64,000 bases of DNA from Hyphomicrobiales bacterium (GCA_017305715.1 JAFKKG010000008.1:248001-312000); one strand, 5' to 3'. Shown: positions 8,560 to 18,994, counted from the first letter of the stretch. Notes: a model not told the origin generated them from the letters alone. Numbers and translations are program-made.

Positions 8560-9699
8560 ATGCGAAGAAACCAGGTCGCCGTCGTCGGCGCAGCCGAGAC
8601 CACCGAACTCGGCATCATCCCGAACATGTCGCAGATCCAGCTTCACGCGGATGCGGCGCTCAACGCCATCGCCGATGCCGGCCTCAAACTGTCCGATATC
8701 GACGGCATCGCCACCGCGGTGGAAACGCCGCAACAGATCGCCCATTACCTCGGCATCAAGCCGACCTGGGTCGACGGCACCTCGGTCGGCGGCTGCTCGT
8801 TCATGCTGCATGTGCGCCACGCCGCGGCCGCGATCGAGGCCGGCCTGTGCAAGACCGTACTGATCACGCACGCCGAGAGCGGCAAGTCGATGATCGGCAA
8901 GCTGCCGCGTTCGACGCCGCCGGACAGCCTCAACGGCCAGTTCGAATCTCCGTTCGGCGTGTTCGGCCCGCCCAGCATGTTCCCGATCCCCGTGCTGCGC
9001 TACATGAAGACCCATGGCATCACCCACGAGCAGATCGCCATGGTCGCCGTCGTGCAGCGCGAATGGGCCGCCAAGAACCCACGCGCCACCATGAAGGCGC
9101 CGATCACGGTCGAGGACGTCCTGAACTCGAAGATGATCGCCTATCCGTTCCGCATCCTGCAATGCTGCCTCGTCACCGACGGCGGCGGCGCGCTGATCCT
9201 CACCTCGGCCGACCGCGCCAAGGACTTTCCGAACAAGCCGGTCTATATCCTCGGCACCGGCGAAAGCGTGGAAACGCCGATGGTCAGCCAGATGGAGACG
9301 TTCAACTCCTCGCGCGCCTTCAAGACCGCAGGACCTCTCGCGTTCAAGGAGGCCGGGATCTCGCACGGGGATGTCGACCATCTGATGATCTACGACGCCT
9401 TTGCGCATCTGCCGCTGTTCGGCCTCGGCGATCTCGGCTTCATGCCGCACGAAGAGACCGGCAAGTTCATCGCCGACGGCAACACCCGCCCCGGCGGCAA
9501 GCTGCCGCTCAACACCAATGGCGGCGGCTTGAGCTACATGCATTCGGGCATGTACGGCATGTACGCATTGCAGGAAAGCGTGCGGCAAATGCGCGGCATC
9601 GCCCCGGCGCAGGTCAAGGACGCCAAGATATCCGTGTGTCACGGCGTCGGCGGCATGTTCGCGGCGAGTGGCACGATCATCTTTACGAACGAGAAGTAG
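8560..9699 (+). CDS. SCP-x-type thiolase (lipid-transfer thiolase family)
   Basis: A 379-residue thiolase-fold protein of the SCP2/SCP-x type. A candidate nucleophile is C79 in SVGGCSFML, and the C-terminal CHGVGGMFAASG carries a His and Cys expected near the active site. It probably cleaves or condenses a 3-oxoacyl-CoA, or acts as a retro-aldolase like the steroid Ltp2/ChsH2 pairs. It forms an operon with the DUF35 gene just before it. The SDR gene 176 bp downstream is separated by a palindromic repeat and may be co-transcribed. Confidence 0.87.
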   Translation: MRRNQVAVVGAAETTELGIIPNMSQIQLHADAALNAIADAGLKLSDIDGIATAVETPQQIAHYLGIKPTWVDGTSVGGCSFMLHVRHAAAAIEAGLCKTVLITHAESGKSMIGKLPRSTPPDSLNGQFESPFGVFGPPSMFPIPVLRYMKTHGITHEQIAMVAVVQREWAAKNPRATMKAPITVEDVLNSKMIAYPFRILQCCLVTDGGGALILTSADRAKDFPNKPVYILGTGESVETPMVSQMETFNSSRAFKTAGPLAFKEAGISHGDVDHLMIYDAFAHLPLFGLGDLGFMPHEETGKFIADGNTRPGGKLPLNTNGGGLSYMHSGMYGMYALQESVRQMRGIAPAQVKDAKISVCHGVGGMFAASGTIIFTNEK

Positions 9700-9721
9700 G
9701 CGTATTGTGAGAGATACAGCT

Positions 9722-9854
9722 ACCTCCTCTCCCTCTCCCCGTTCTTCACGGGGAGAGCGTTGGGGTGAGAGGCTCTCTCCACGCATTCGGACTCGCGGAT
9801 AGTCCCCCTCACCCGGCGCTACGCGCCGACCTCTCCCCGCAAGCGGGGCGAGGT
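9722..9854. repeat. Intergenic repeat pair, CTCTCCCC/GGGGAGAG type
   Basis: Two nested hairpins: CCCGTTCTTCACGGGGAGAG at the left and CTCTCCCCGCAAGCGGGG at the right, with inverted outer ends ACCTC/GAGGT. It fills the gap between the thiolase and SDR genes. It resembles the element at 24604-24703, with the same CTCTCCC boundary and GCAAG loop. Confidence 0.75.
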
Positions 9855-9875
9855 AAACTCAAGCGGAGAACCACC

Positions 9876-10790
9876 ATGACCAAGGCACTGCAGGACAAAG
9901 TCATCATCGTCACCGGCGCGGGCCGCGGCATCGGCCGCGAGATCGCGCTGCTCTGCGCAGCCGAAGGCGCCAAGGTTGTGGTCAACGATCCCGGCGGCGC
10001 GGCCGACGGCGCGGGCTCCAGCGCGGCGCCGGCCGAGGAAGTGGTCGAGGAGATCAAGAAGCGCGGCGGCACGGCGGTTGCCAATTTCGAGTCGGTGGCG
10101 GAAGCCATTCCCGCCAGCAAGATCGTCAAGACCGCAACCGATCATTTCGGCCGGCTCGACGGCGTCGTGAACAACGCCGGCATCCTGCGCGACATGATCT
10201 TCCACAAGATGAGCGTGGAGGCCTTCGAATCCGTGATCAAGGTGCATCTGATGGGTTCGTTCTATGTCAGCCACGCCGCGGCGCGTATCTTCCGCGAACA
10301 GGAGAGCGGCGCCTTTGTCCACTTCACCTCGACCTCGGGGCTGATCGGCAATTTCGGCCAGGCCAATTACGCGGCGGCCAAGCTCGGCATCGTCGGCCTG
10401 TCGAAGTCGATCGCGCTCGACATGGGCCGGTTCAACGTGCGCTCCAACTGCGTCTCGCCGTTCGCCTGGACCCGCATGATCGGCACCATCCCGACCGAGA
10501 CCGACGCCGAGAAGGCGCGCGTCGAGAAGATCAAGCAGATGGGCCCGGAGAAGATCGCGCCGGTCTGCGCGCATCTGCTCTCGGACGCCGCCAAGGACGT
10601 CACCGGGCAGATATTCGGCGTGCGCATGAACGAGATATTCCTGTTCGGCCAGCATCGCCCGGTGCGCTCGGTTCACCGCAGCGAAGGCTGGACGCCACAG
10701 ACGCTCGCCGAGCACGGCATGCCGGCCCTGAAGGGATCATTCTCCAAGCTCGATCGCTCGGCGGATATTTTTACGTGGGATCCGATCTGA
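9876..10790 (+). CDS. SDR-family 3-hydroxyacyl-CoA dehydrogenase-like protein
   Basis: A 304-residue short-chain dehydrogenase resembling the N-terminal domain of peroxisomal multifunctional enzyme 2. The NAD-binding motif is TGAGRGIG (residues 13-20), followed by NNAG at 99-102 and the catalytic S152, Y165 and K169. A C-terminal tail of about 50 residues beyond the core is seen in this subgroup. The start at 9876 has GGAG 8-9 bases upstream; a longer reading would translate the repeat. It probably oxidises the hydroxyacyl-CoA that the upstream thiolase then cleaves. Confidence 0.88.
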   Translation: MTKALQDKVIIVTGAGRGIGREIALLCAAEGAKVVVNDPGGAADGAGSSAAPAEEVVEEIKKRGGTAVANFESVAEAIPASKIVKTATDHFGRLDGVVNNAGILRDMIFHKMSVEAFESVIKVHLMGSFYVSHAAARIFREQESGAFVHFTSTSGLIGNFGQANYAAAKLGIVGLSKSIALDMGRFNVRSNCVSPFAWTRMIGTIPTETDAEKARVEKIKQMGPEKIAPVCAHLLSDAAKDVTGQIFGVRMNEIFLFGQHRPVRSVHRSEGWTPQTLAEHGMPALKGSFSKLDRSADIFTWDPI

Positions 10791-10794
10791 GGAT

Positions 10795-10860
10795 GCGAAT
10801 AGGGAGTGGCGAATGGCGAATAGGGATTTCCTACTCGCCATTCGCCATTCGCCATTCGCG
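10795..10860. repeat. Short-unit GGCGAAT/ATTCGCC inverted repeat
   Basis: Copies of GGCGAAT(GG/AG) on the left are mirrored by ATTCGCC copies on the right (CGCCATTCGCCATTCGC). The element can form a long hairpin between the convergent SDR and ppc genes and may act as a two-way terminator. Confidence 0.8.
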
Positions 10861-10865
10861 TCTTC

Positions 10866-13649
10866 TCACCCGCTATTCCTCAACCCCGCCGAAATACCAT
10901 TGATCGTGATCTGAATTCCGCGCAGCACCTGCTCGTCGGGATTTTGCGCGCGGTGCTCCTTCAACAGTTCGACCTGCACGTGGTTGAGCGGGTCGAGATA
11001 GGGAAAGCGGTTGCGGATCGAGCGTTCGAGCAGCGGGTTGCTCTGCAGCAGGCGCTCCTGCTGCATGATCTTCAGCAATAGATCGATGCAGCCATGCCAT
11101 TCCTGGCGGATGCGCCCGAAAATCTTTTCGCGCAAGGCCACGTCGGGTACCAGTTCCGCATAGCGCGAGGCGATCGCGATCGAGCTCTTGGCCAGCACCA
11201 TGTCCATGTTCGACAGCAGCATCCGGAAAAACGGCCATTCGCGATAGAGCTCTTGCAGGAACGGCATGCCCTGCTCGGGATGTTCCGCGATCCAGGCCTC
11301 GACCGCGCTGGCAAAGCCGTACCAGCCCGGCAACATCAGGCGGCATTGCGCCCAGCTGAATACCCAGGGAATGGCGCGCAGATCCTCGATCTCGCGGGTC
11401 TTCTTGCGTGAAGCCGGACGGCTGCCGATGTTGAGGGTGGCGATCTCGTTGATGACGGTCGAGCCCCAGAAATAGTCGGCAAAGCCTTCGGTTTCATACA
11501 CCAGGCCGCGATAGGCCTTGAAGGCGAGCCCCGACAATTCCTCCATCGCCTTGAGATATTCGGCACGCGGCGCGCTCTGCTTGGGCTGCAGCAGACTTGC
11601 TTCCAGCGTCGCCGCCGCCAGAATTTCCAGATTGCTGCGGCCGACTTCGGCGTTGGAATATTTACTGGAGATGATCTCGCCCTGCTCGGTGATGCGGATC
11701 TGGCCGTTCACCGCGCCGCCCGGCTGCGCGATGATCGCGTCATAGCTCGGGCCGCCGCCGCGGCCGACCGAACCGCCGCGGCCGTGAAACAGCCGGAGGC
11801 GCACATGATGGCGCTCGAACACTTCGATCAGGCCGATCTCGGCCTTGTAGAGCTCCCAGCCCGACGTGACAAAACCGCCATCCTTGTTGCTGTCGGAATA
11901 GCCCAGCATCACTTCCTGGACCGCACCGCGGCTGTCGACCAGCTTGCGGTAATCGTGAATCGACAACAAGCGGTCCATGATGCCGCTGGAAGCCTGCAAA
12001 TCCTCGATGGTCTCGAACAGCGGCACGATGTTGATCGCGCTGCGGCCCGAGGGATGGACGAGCCCGGCCTCCTTCAGCAGCAGCGCCACCTCCAGCATGT
12101 CGGAGATCCCCTTGCACATCGAGATGATGCACTGGGGGATGGCATGGCTGCCGAACTTGGCATGGGCTTCCGCGGCGGCATGGAACAGATCGAGTTCGCC
12201 TTGGGTTTCCTCGCTGTATTTCACGAAGGCCGACGTCAGCGGCCGCGCGTTGCCCAGTTCCCTGGTGAGCAGCGCGATCCGGGCTTCCTCGTTCAACGCC
12301 AGATAGGACATGCCGGGCATCGCGGCATCGATCAGTTCCGCCACGGTGCGTTCATGCACGGCGGAGTTTTGCCGGATGTCGAGGCTGGCGAGGTGGAAGC
12401 CGAAGCAATCCACGGCCCGGCGGAGCAGCCGCAGCCGCCCGCGCGCGATCACGCCCGAATTATTCGCAATCAATGAGCGATAGAGGATATCGAGATCGGT
12501 CTTGAATTCCGCGACATTGGCATAGGGCGCAGCTTCGCCGACCGGCGGCCGGGTAATCCCGACATCCAGCTTCAGTGCGGTCGCGGTGAGCCGGGCGTAG
12601 ATGCCGGATACCGCCAGCCGGTACGGCTCGCCACTCCGATGCGGCGACTTGTCGGGCGAACGCTCGGCCAGCGCGCGCAAATCCTTCGACACGTCGGCCA
12701 AATGCGCCGCCAGCGACAATTCGGAACCCAGCACGTGCAGTTCCTCGAGATAGAAGCGCAGCACCCGGCTCGATTGCAACCCGAGCGTTCCGCGCATCAC
12801 GTCCGCCGTGACAAACGGGTTGCCGTCGCGGTCGCCGCCGATCCAGCTGCCCATGCGCAGGAACGACGCCAGTTCGCCCCGCGCGCTGTCACCCTCGTTC
12901 AACTTGTCTTCCAGCGCGCAGTGCAGCCGTGGCACTTCGCGCAGGAAGGTGTAATCGTAGAATGAGAGACCGTTGGCGACCTCGTCGAGCACGGTGAGCT
13001 TGGTCCGGCGCAACAAATTGGTCTGCCACAGCGTCAATACGGCGCGGCGCAGCTGTTCGTCGCTCGCTTCGCTTTCCTCGGGCGTCAGTTGCACCCGTTC
13101 GCGGCGGTCGAGCAATGCCGCGATCTCCATTTCGCGGTCGATCGTGCTCTTGCGGCGGACCTCGGTGGGGTGGGCGGTCAGGACCGGACTGATCAGGGCG
13201 TCGGTGAAGAATTTGCGCAGGTCGGCCGCGCTGATGCCCGCCGCCTTCGCATGCGCCAGCGTCAGTGACAGCGTGCCCGGAGGCGGCGTGCCGCCGGCCG
13301 TCGACCGCGCGCGCATCTGGCGGATGTTGTTCTGGTCCTCGGCAATGTTGGCCAGATGCGAAAAATAGCTGAAGGCGCGGACGATCCGCACGGTCTGGCT
13401 GATCGACATGCTGTCGAGGATCAGTTCGAGCTCGCGCCGCGCCGGTTTGTCGTCATCGCGGTGGAACCGGATCGACGTCTGCCGGATGCGCTCGACCAGA
13501 TCGAACGCGTCGGCCCCCTCCTGGTCGCGTACGGTATCGCCGAGAATACGCCCCAGCAGCCTGATATCGGTCCGCAACCGCGCATCCTCGGCGTCTTCGA
13601 CGCGATTGGCACGGACTTCGGGATCGGACGGCATGGTCTGGGGCGACAT
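10866..13649 (-). CDS. ppc: Phosphoenolpyruvate carboxylase
   Basis: A 927-residue enzyme, full length for bacterial PEPC, which carboxylates phosphoenolpyruvate to oxaloacetate to refill the TCA cycle. The catalytic histidine is H160 in [13 protein letters not shown]. The second signature, [15 protein letters not shown], is intact in the C-terminal half. The very C-terminus is [10 protein letters not shown], where most PEPCs end RNTG; the essential terminal glycine is kept. The ATG at 13649 has a GGAG site about 9 bases upstream. The gene stands alone and converges on the SDR gene. Confidence 0.97.
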   Translation of the reverse strand: MSPQTMPSDPEVRANRVEDAEDARLRTDIRLLGRILGDTVRDQEGADAFDLVERIRQTSIRFHRDDDKPARRELELILDSMSISQTVRIVRAFSYFSHLANIAEDQNNIRQMRARSTAGGTPPPGTLSLTLAHAKAAGISAADLRKFFTDALISPVLTAHPTEVRRKSTIDREMEIAALLDRRERVQLTPEESEASDEQLRRAVLTLWQTNLLRRTKLTVLDEVANGLSFYDYTFLREVPRLHCALEDKLNEGDSARGELASFLRMGSWIGGDRDGNPFVTADVMRGTLGLQSSRVLRFYLEELHVLGSELSLAAHLADVSKDLRALAERSPDKSPHRSGEPYRLAVSGIYARLTATALKLDVGITRPPVGEAAPYANVAEFKTDLDILYRSLIANNSGVIARGRLRLLRRAVDCFGFHLASLDIRQNSAVHERTVAELIDAAMPGMSYLALNEEARIALLTRELGNARPLTSAFVKYSEETQGELDLFHAAAEAHAKFGSHAIPQCIISMCKGISDMLEVALLLKEAGLVHPSGRSAINIVPLFETIEDLQASSGIMDRLLSIHDYRKLVDSRGAVQEVMLGYSDSNKDGGFVTSGWELYKAEIGLIEVFERHHVRLRLFHGRGGSVGRGGGPSYDAIIAQPGGAVNGQIRITEQGEIISSKYSNAEVGRSNLEILAAATLEASLLQPKQSAPRAEYLKAMEELSGLAFKAYRGLVYETEGFADYFWGSTVINEIATLNIGSRPASRKKTREIEDLRAIPWVFSWAQCRLMLPGWYGFASAVEAWIAEHPEQGMPFLQELYREWPFFRMLLSNMDMVLAKSSIAIASRYAELVPDVALREKIFGRIRQEWHGCIDLLLKIMQQERLLQSNPLLERSIRNRFPYLDPLNHVQVELLKEHRAQNPDEQVLRGIQITINGISAGLRNSG

Positions 13650-13749
13650 GGCTGGCTACTCCAGAGGCTTGCCCGGCAAGTTCCAGAGTGTGCAAGTTTT
13701 TTGCCGCAGTGCAAGATAAAGATGGAGCGGTGCAAAATCTATACAACGG

Positions 13750-13852
13750 ACCCCATCTGGATGCGGAGGCCGCGGCGCAGCCGTCTCGAAGGATGGCCAC
13801 ATCATGGGCGTGCATGGTTGGAGACGCGCCTTTGGCGCTCCTCACCATGAGG
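13750..13852. repeat. Intergenic repeat, CTCACCATGAGG type
   Basis: A stretch with CGTCTCGAAGGATGG on the left and GGCGCTCCTCACCATGAGG on the right. It shares the words CTCATGGTGAGGAGCGC and CATCCTTCGAGACG (as reverse complements) with the element at 47216-47340. It lies between ppc and the downstream acyl-CoA ligase, upstream of the ppc start. Confidence 0.7.
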
Positions 13853-13874
13853 AACGACTAATTTCGTCCGCCCC

Positions 13875-15416
13875 TTAAATCCTCCTCCCCGCCCGCTCCC
13901 AATAGGGATCGCGCAGGCGGCGCTTGAAGATCTTGCCGGAATCCTCGCGTGGCAAATTGGTCTGGATTTCGACATGCTTGGGCACCTTGTAATCGGCCAG
14001 CGAGGTCTTGAGCTGGGCGCGGACGGCTGCGATATCGAGCGTCACGCCGGGTTGCGGCTCCACCACGGCCATCAGCGCCTCGCCGAACTCCTCGTCGGGA
14101 ATGCCGAACACCGCGCAATCATGGACGCCGGGAACGGCATGCAGCGCCGCCTCGATCTCGGCCGGGTAGATGTTGACGCCGCCCGAAATCACCATGTCGC
14201 GCTTTCGGTCGCAGATGAAGACGTAGCCGTCTTCATCGATATAGCCGACGTCGCCGGAGGTGATGAAGCCTTCGCGGTCGATCTCCGAACGCTTCTCCGG
14301 CTTGTTGTGGTAGGTGAAATCCGGATTTCCCGCGATGCGCGAATAGATTTCGCCGATCTCGCCGGTCGGCAGCACCCGCCCATCATCGCCGATGAAGCGG
14401 AGCTCGGCGCCGGGCGATATCTTGCCGACGGTGCCGGGCTTTTTCAGCGCGTCCTCGGAATTGGCAAAGGTCACCGCGCCTGACTCGGTCGAGCCGTAGA
14501 ATTCATAGATCACCGGCCCCCACCATTCGATCATCGCGCGCTTGACGTCGGCCGGACAGGGCGCCGCGGCGTGGATGATGTGACGCAACGACGACATATC
14601 GTATTTCTTGCGCACCTCTTCCGGCAGCTTCATCAAGCGGATGAACATGGTCGGCACCATGAAGATGGTGTCGACCGTGTGCTCCTCGATCAGCCGCAAA
14701 AACTCCTCGGGTTCGAAGCGTGGCATCAGGATCAACGCACCGCCAAGCCGTCCCGCGCGCAGGCCGAACGAGTTCGGCGCCGAATGATAGAGCGGTCCCG
14801 GCAGGATCGTGCGCGCGCCCGGCTTGAGGCCGTAGATCATCGCCCGCATCGCTTCGGCATTCGCCATCTGTTCTGGCGTCGGCGCGAAGCGGCGCACGCC
14901 CTTTGGATGGCCCGTGGTGCCCGACGTGTAGATCATGTTCTGCGGCTGCGGCACCACCGGCCCATCATAGCGCGGCTGCGGCTTGAGCCAGGATTCGAAA
15001 TCGATCGCGAAATCCGGCGTCGCCAGATGATCGGGGTTGATCTTGTAGTTGGCCAGAATCTCCGGCGGCGTCGGCACGCTGAGCGCGGTGACCCCCGGCG
15101 GTATGGCATCGCGCAACTGATGCAGCATGTCGGCATGCGCGATCAGCACCGCGGTGCCGGAATCTTTCAGCACGTAGTTGATTTCTTCGGGCTTGAAGTG
15201 CCAGTTGACGGGCACGCCGTAAGCGCCGAGCCGCATCGCGGCATAGGCGGCCTCGATGAAGGCGATGTCGTTGCGCATCAGCATGCAGACGCTGTCGCCG
15301 GGCTTGACGCCGAGCTGATGCAATCCACTGGCGATGCGGTCGACGCGATCGGCGACTTCGGCGTGCTCGCGCCGGCGCTGACCGCTGATGATGCCGAGGA
15401 AGAGGGATGTTGTCAT
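13875..15416 (-). CDS. AMP-forming acyl-CoA synthetase
   Basis: A 513-residue member of the ANL superfamily that should activate a carboxylic acid to its acyl-CoA with ATP. Visible motifs are the P-loop-like YTSGTTGHPKGV, YGSTESG, the hinge region ITSGDVGYIDEDGY and the GGVNIYPAEIE segment, followed by the C-terminal lysine region (EDSGKIFKRRLRDPYW). The substrate is not readable. It is on the same strand as the crotonase gene at 15540-16355 with a family A repeat between them. Confidence 0.9.
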   Translation of the reverse strand: MTTSLFLGIISGQRRREHAEVADRVDRIASGLHQLGVKPGDSVCMLMRNDIAFIEAAYAAMRLGAYGVPVNWHFKPEEINYVLKDSGTAVLIAHADMLHQLRDAIPPGVTALSVPTPPEILANYKINPDHLATPDFAIDFESWLKPQPRYDGPVVPQPQNMIYTSGTTGHPKGVRRFAPTPEQMANAEAMRAMIYGLKPGARTILPGPLYHSAPNSFGLRAGRLGGALILMPRFEPEEFLRLIEEHTVDTIFMVPTMFIRLMKLPEEVRKKYDMSSLRHIIHAAAPCPADVKRAMIEWWGPVIYEFYGSTESGAVTFANSEDALKKPGTVGKISPGAELRFIGDDGRVLPTGEIGEIYSRIAGNPDFTYHNKPEKRSEIDREGFITSGDVGYIDEDGYVFICDRKRDMVISGGVNIYPAEIEAALHAVPGVHDCAVFGIPDEEFGEALMAVVEPQPGVTLDIAAVRAQLKTSLADYKVPKHVEIQTNLPREDSGKIFKRRLRDPYWERAGRRI

Positions 15417-15452
15417 TGTCGTTTCCGATCTCTCGCCGGGTTCAAGTAGGCT

Positions 15453-15532
15453 GTCATTCCGGGGCGCACAAAGTGCGAACCCGGAATCTCGAGATTCCGG
15501 ATCTGGTGCTTACGCACCATCCCGGAATGACG
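15453..15532. repeat. Palindromic intergenic repeat, family A (copy 2 of 3)
   Basis: Same architecture as 1210-1289: GTCATTCCGG end, internal AACCCGGAATCTCGAGATTC palindrome and CCGGAATGACG end. It separates two genes of the same strand. Confidence 0.85.
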
Positions 15533-15539
15533 CTGCAAA

Positions 15540-16355
15540 CTATCCAACATCCGCAAACTTCGGCGCCCGCTTTTCCAGATTGGCGCGCACGGCTTCCTGC
15601 TGGTTGGGGCCGCCCATCAGCTTCATCTGTTCGACGGATTCGGCAAGCAGCGCCGGACCGGGATCGACGGACAGATTGTTGAGCATGCGCTTGCAGGCGC
15701 GGATCGCGTCCGGGCTCTTGCCGGCGATTTCGCGCGCGACCTCGAAGGCCGCGGCGCGCGGGTCGTCGCAGATCCGCGTCGCAAGGCCATAGCTCATCGC
15801 CTCCTGCGCGGAGAAGATGCGTCCGGTATAGGTCAGATCGCGCAAAATATCGTCGCGCACCAGACTGGCGAGGATCGGCGTGCCCGCCATGTCGGGCACC
15901 AGGCCCCATTTGATTTCCATGATCGACATCCGCGCATCCGGCGTCAGGAAGCGCATGTCGGCACCCAGCGCGAGCTGGAAGCCGCCGCCGAACGCGACGC
16001 CCTGGATCGCGGCAATCACCGGCACCGGAAGCTGCCGCCAACCCCACACCGCCTGCTGGGGAAAATTGGCGAGGCCATGGGTGCGCACGGAAAGGTCGCG
16101 TTTCTCGCCCCCGGCGATCCCGTTGCCGCCCTTTTCCTTCATCGCCGCGAAACGTCCCATATCGAGACCCGCGCAGAACGACCGCCCCTCACCGGACAAT
16201 ACTACCGCCCGGACTCCCTTTTCATGGGCAAGTCGTTCTGTTGCAGCGACAATCGCCTCGAACATCGCGGCGTCGAGCGCGTTCATCTTGTCCGCCCGCA
16301 CCAGTCGGACGTCGGCAATACCGTCCGAAATCGATATCGAAACGCGCTGCTCCAT
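15540..16355 (-). CDS. Crotonase-family protein (enoyl-CoA hydratase/isomerase)
   Basis: A 271-residue crotonase. The CoA-binding oxyanion segments are present (SFCAGLDMG and VAFGGGFQLALG). The first catalytic glutamate of true hydratases is replaced by glutamine (GGGFQ), while a glutamate is present at the second position (SIMEIKWG). It may therefore be an isomerase, hydrolase or altered hydratase. The gene is divergent from the SDR gene starting at 16453. Confidence 0.85.
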   Translation of the reverse strand: MEQRVSISISDGIADVRLVRADKMNALDAAMFEAIVAATERLAHEKGVRAVVLSGEGRSFCAGLDMGRFAAMKEKGGNGIAGGEKRDLSVRTHGLANFPQQAVWGWRQLPVPVIAAIQGVAFGGGFQLALGADMRFLTPDARMSIMEIKWGLVPDMAGTPILASLVRDDILRDLTYTGRIFSAQEAMSYGLATRICDDPRAAAFEVAREIAGKSPDAIRACKRMLNNLSVDPGPALLAESVEQMKLMGGPNQQEAVRANLEKRAPKFADVG

Positions 16356-16410
16356 GAGAATTCTCCTCCATTGCTTGTTACCGCTTTACAGAACGGCGTT
16401 GTGCGGATTT

Positions 16411-16430
16411 AGTCAATCGACCAATTAACT
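16411..16430. promoter_or_regulatory. Imperfect dyad in the crotonase/SDR divergent promoter
   Basis: The 20 bp AGTCAATCGACCAATTAACT has 7 of 10 symmetric pairs (AGTYAAT and ATTRACT half-sites). It sits between the two divergent starts. It could be an operator for a TetR-type regulator, but no regulator is encoded here. Confidence 0.3.
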
Positions 16431-16452
16431 GCAATTCCTTTGGGTGGAACCG

Positions 16453-17325
16453 ATGTTCAACGATCAGCTTCTTGCCGGGCGGCGCATTCTCGTGACCGGC
16501 GGCGGTACCGGCCTCGGCAAATCGATGGCGACGCGATTTCTCCAGCTTGGCGCCGAGGTCCATATCTGCGGCCGCCGCAAGAGCGTGTGCGACGAGACCG
16601 CAACCGAACTGATGGACCAGCACGGTGGACGGGTGGTCAGCCACGGCGTCGACATCCGCAACGCGATGGCTGTCGACGAGATGATCGAACAGATCTGGAC
16701 CGCAGGCCCCCTCACCGATCTCATCAACAACGCCGCGGGCAATTTCGTATCGCGCACGCAGGACCTGACGCCGCGCGGCTTCGACGCGGTTGCAAATATC
16801 GTCATGCACGGCACGTTTTATGTGACGCATGCGGTCGGCCGGCGCTGGATCGCCGGCAAGCAGCCCGGCAATGTGGTATCGATCACCGTCACCTGGGTGC
16901 GCAACGGTTCGCCTTACGTGGTGCCGTCGGCGATGAGCAAGTCCGCGATCCACGCCATGACGATGTCGCTGGCGATGGAATGGGGCAAATACGGCATCCG
17001 GCTCAACACGATTGCGCCGGGCGAGATTCCGACCGAAGGCATGAGCAAGCGTCTCAATCCCAACGACGAACCCGGCGCCCGCACCATCGCCAGAAATCCG
17101 ATGGGCCGGGTCGGCTCCATGGAAGAGCTGCAGAATCTCGCGGTGTTCCTGATTTCCGGCGGGTGCGACTGGATCAACGGCGAGACCATCGCCATGGACG
17201 GCGCGCAGGCGCTGGCCACCGGCGGAAACTTCTACGAGCTGCGCGACTGGAGCGATAGCGACTGGGAAAAGGCGCGCGATACCATCAAGTCGCAGAACGA
17301 AAAAGACCGCGCGGCAAGGGGATAG
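16453..17325 (+). CDS. SDR, 2,4-dienoyl-CoA reductase-like
   Basis: A 290-residue short-chain dehydrogenase with cofactor motif TGGGTGLG (residues 15-22) and NNAAGNF. The classical YxxxK is replaced by PSAMSK, as in 2,4-dienoyl-CoA reductases and peroxisomal trans-2-enoyl-CoA reductases, where the tyrosine comes from another position. This fits removal of double bases from unsaturated acyl-CoAs. ATG at 16453 is preferred because GGTGG lies just upstream; a GTG at 16444 in frame is the alternative. The acyl-CoA ligase gene follows after 75 bp on the same strand. Confidence 0.82.
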   Translation: MFNDQLLAGRRILVTGGGTGLGKSMATRFLQLGAEVHICGRRKSVCDETATELMDQHGGRVVSHGVDIRNAMAVDEMIEQIWTAGPLTDLINNAAGNFVSRTQDLTPRGFDAVANIVMHGTFYVTHAVGRRWIAGKQPGNVVSITVTWVRNGSPYVVPSAMSKSAIHAMTMSLAMEWGKYGIRLNTIAPGEIPTEGMSKRLNPNDEPGARTIARNPMGRVGSMEELQNLAVFLISGGCDWINGETIAMDGAQALATGGNFYELRDWSDSDWEKARDTIKSQNEKDRAARG

Positions 17326-17400
17326 GTCTCTCGCGTATTGTCTTTGTTGCCGGATACCGCCAAACTCCGTGCAACGAAAACAAGACACGACGGGAGAGAC

Positions 17401-18981
17401 ATGTCCGCCACACAGCAGCCGGCAAACCTTGCCGAGATGGTGCGCGACCGCGCCAGGAGCCGCGGCAATGCACTGGCTTATGAATTCGAAGGGCGCCAGA
17501 CCAGCTTCGCCGAGTTCGATATCAAAACCAATCGCGTTGCCAACGCGCTGATCGGACTCGGCGTCAAGCCGGGCGAGCGCATCGCCTATCTCGGCAAGAA
17601 CAGTGACTTCTATTTCGAGCTGCTGATGGGCGCCATGAAGGCCAATGTGGTGATGGCGCCGGTAAACTGGCGGCTCGCCGGGCCCGAGGTCGCCTTTATC
17701 GTCGCCGACTGCAAGGCGCCGGTGCTGTTCGTAGGCCCGGAGTTCATCACGCAAGCGCGCAACATCAGGTCGCAACTGCCCGACCTGCGCACCATCATCA
17801 CCACCGAAGGCGGCGCGCCGGAATGGCAGGATTTTGCAGCCTGGCGGGATGCAGCAAGCGGTGACGATCCGAAGGTGCCGATCAGTCCCAAGGACATCGC
17901 GATCCAGCTCTATACGTCGGGCACCACGGGCAAGCCCAAGGGCGCGATGCTGTCGCACGCCAATTTCCTCAATCTGGTGCAGACCGGCAATGAGGCCGAG
18001 AAGCCCGACTGGAACAGATGGTCGACCGACGACGTCTCGCTGGTGGCGATGCCGATCTTCCACATCGGCGGCTCCGGCTGGGGCGTGATGGGGCTCTACC
18101 ACGGCGCCCGCGGCGTGATCGCGCGCGAGTTCGATCCGACCAAGGTGCTGGATTTCTTCGAACAGTCCGGAATTACAAAGCTGTTCATGGTGCCGGCCGC
18201 GATGCAGTTCGTGGTGCGCCAGCCGCGCGCGCGGCAGGTCGACTTCTCGCGGCTGAAATACATGCTCTACGGCGCCTCGCCGATACCGGCGGCGCTGCTG
18301 AAGGAGTGCATCGAGGTATTCAAATGCGGCTTCGTGCAGATGTACGGCATGACCGAGACGACCGGCACCATCGTGGCACTGCCGCCGGAAGACCATGTCG
18401 AGGGGCTGGAGCGGATGCGCTCGGCCGGCAAGGCACTCGCCGGCATCGAGCTTGCGATCCTCGACGCCGATGGCAACCGGCTGCCGCCGCGCCAGGTCGG
18501 CGAGATCGCGACGCGGTCGGGCTCCAACATGGCCGGCTACTGGAATCTGCCGGAAGCCACCGCCAAGACGCTGGGCGCCGACGGCTGGCTGCGCACCGGC
18601 GATGCCGGCTACATAGATGAGGATGGCTACCTCTATATCCACGACCGCATCAAGGACATGATCATCTCCGGCGGCGAGAATATCTATCCCGCCGAGGTTG
18701 AGAGCGCGATCTGCGATCACCCTGATGTGGCCGAAGCTGCCGTGATCGGCATCCCCGACGACAAATGGGGTGAAGCGGTCAAGGCGATCGTGGTGATGAA
18801 GCCCGGCAAGCAAGCCACTTCCGCCGACATCATCAACTTCACCCGCGAGCGCATCGCCGGCTTCAAGACGCCGAAGTCGGTCGATTTTCTGGACGCGCTG
18901 CCGCGCAATCCGTCGGGCAAGATCCTGCGGCGGAATTTGCGCGATCCGTATTGGGCGGGGAAGGATCGTCAGGTGAATTGA
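17401..18981 (+). CDS. AMP-forming long-chain acyl-CoA synthetase
   Basis: A 526-residue ANL ligase. Motifs are YTSGTTGKPKGAML, YGMTETTG, RTGDAGYIDEDGYLYI, GGENIYPAEVE and the C-terminal NPSGKILRRNLRDPYW with the catalytic lysine. A GGGAG site precedes ATG 17401 by about 8 bases; a longer reading from 17338 has no ribosome site. It follows the dienoyl-CoA reductase-like gene and probably supplies its substrate. Fatty or other medium-to-long carboxylic acids are likely substrates. Confidence 0.9.
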   Translation: MSATQQPANLAEMVRDRARSRGNALAYEFEGRQTSFAEFDIKTNRVANALIGLGVKPGERIAYLGKNSDFYFELLMGAMKANVVMAPVNWRLAGPEVAFIVADCKAPVLFVGPEFITQARNIRSQLPDLRTIITTEGGAPEWQDFAAWRDAASGDDPKVPISPKDIAIQLYTSGTTGKPKGAMLSHANFLNLVQTGNEAEKPDWNRWSTDDVSLVAMPIFHIGGSGWGVMGLYHGARGVIAREFDPTKVLDFFEQSGITKLFMVPAAMQFVVRQPRARQVDFSRLKYMLYGASPIPAALLKECIEVFKCGFVQMYGMTETTGTIVALPPEDHVEGLERMRSAGKALAGIELAILDADGNRLPPRQVGEIATRSGSNMAGYWNLPEATAKTLGADGWLRTGDAGYIDEDGYLYIHDRIKDMIISGGENIYPAEVESAICDHPDVAEAAVIGIPDDKWGEAVKAIVVMKPGKQATSADIINFTRERIAGFKTPKSVDFLDALPRNPSGKILRRNLRDPYWAGKDRQVN

Positions 18982-18994
18982 TCGCCTCCAGCTT

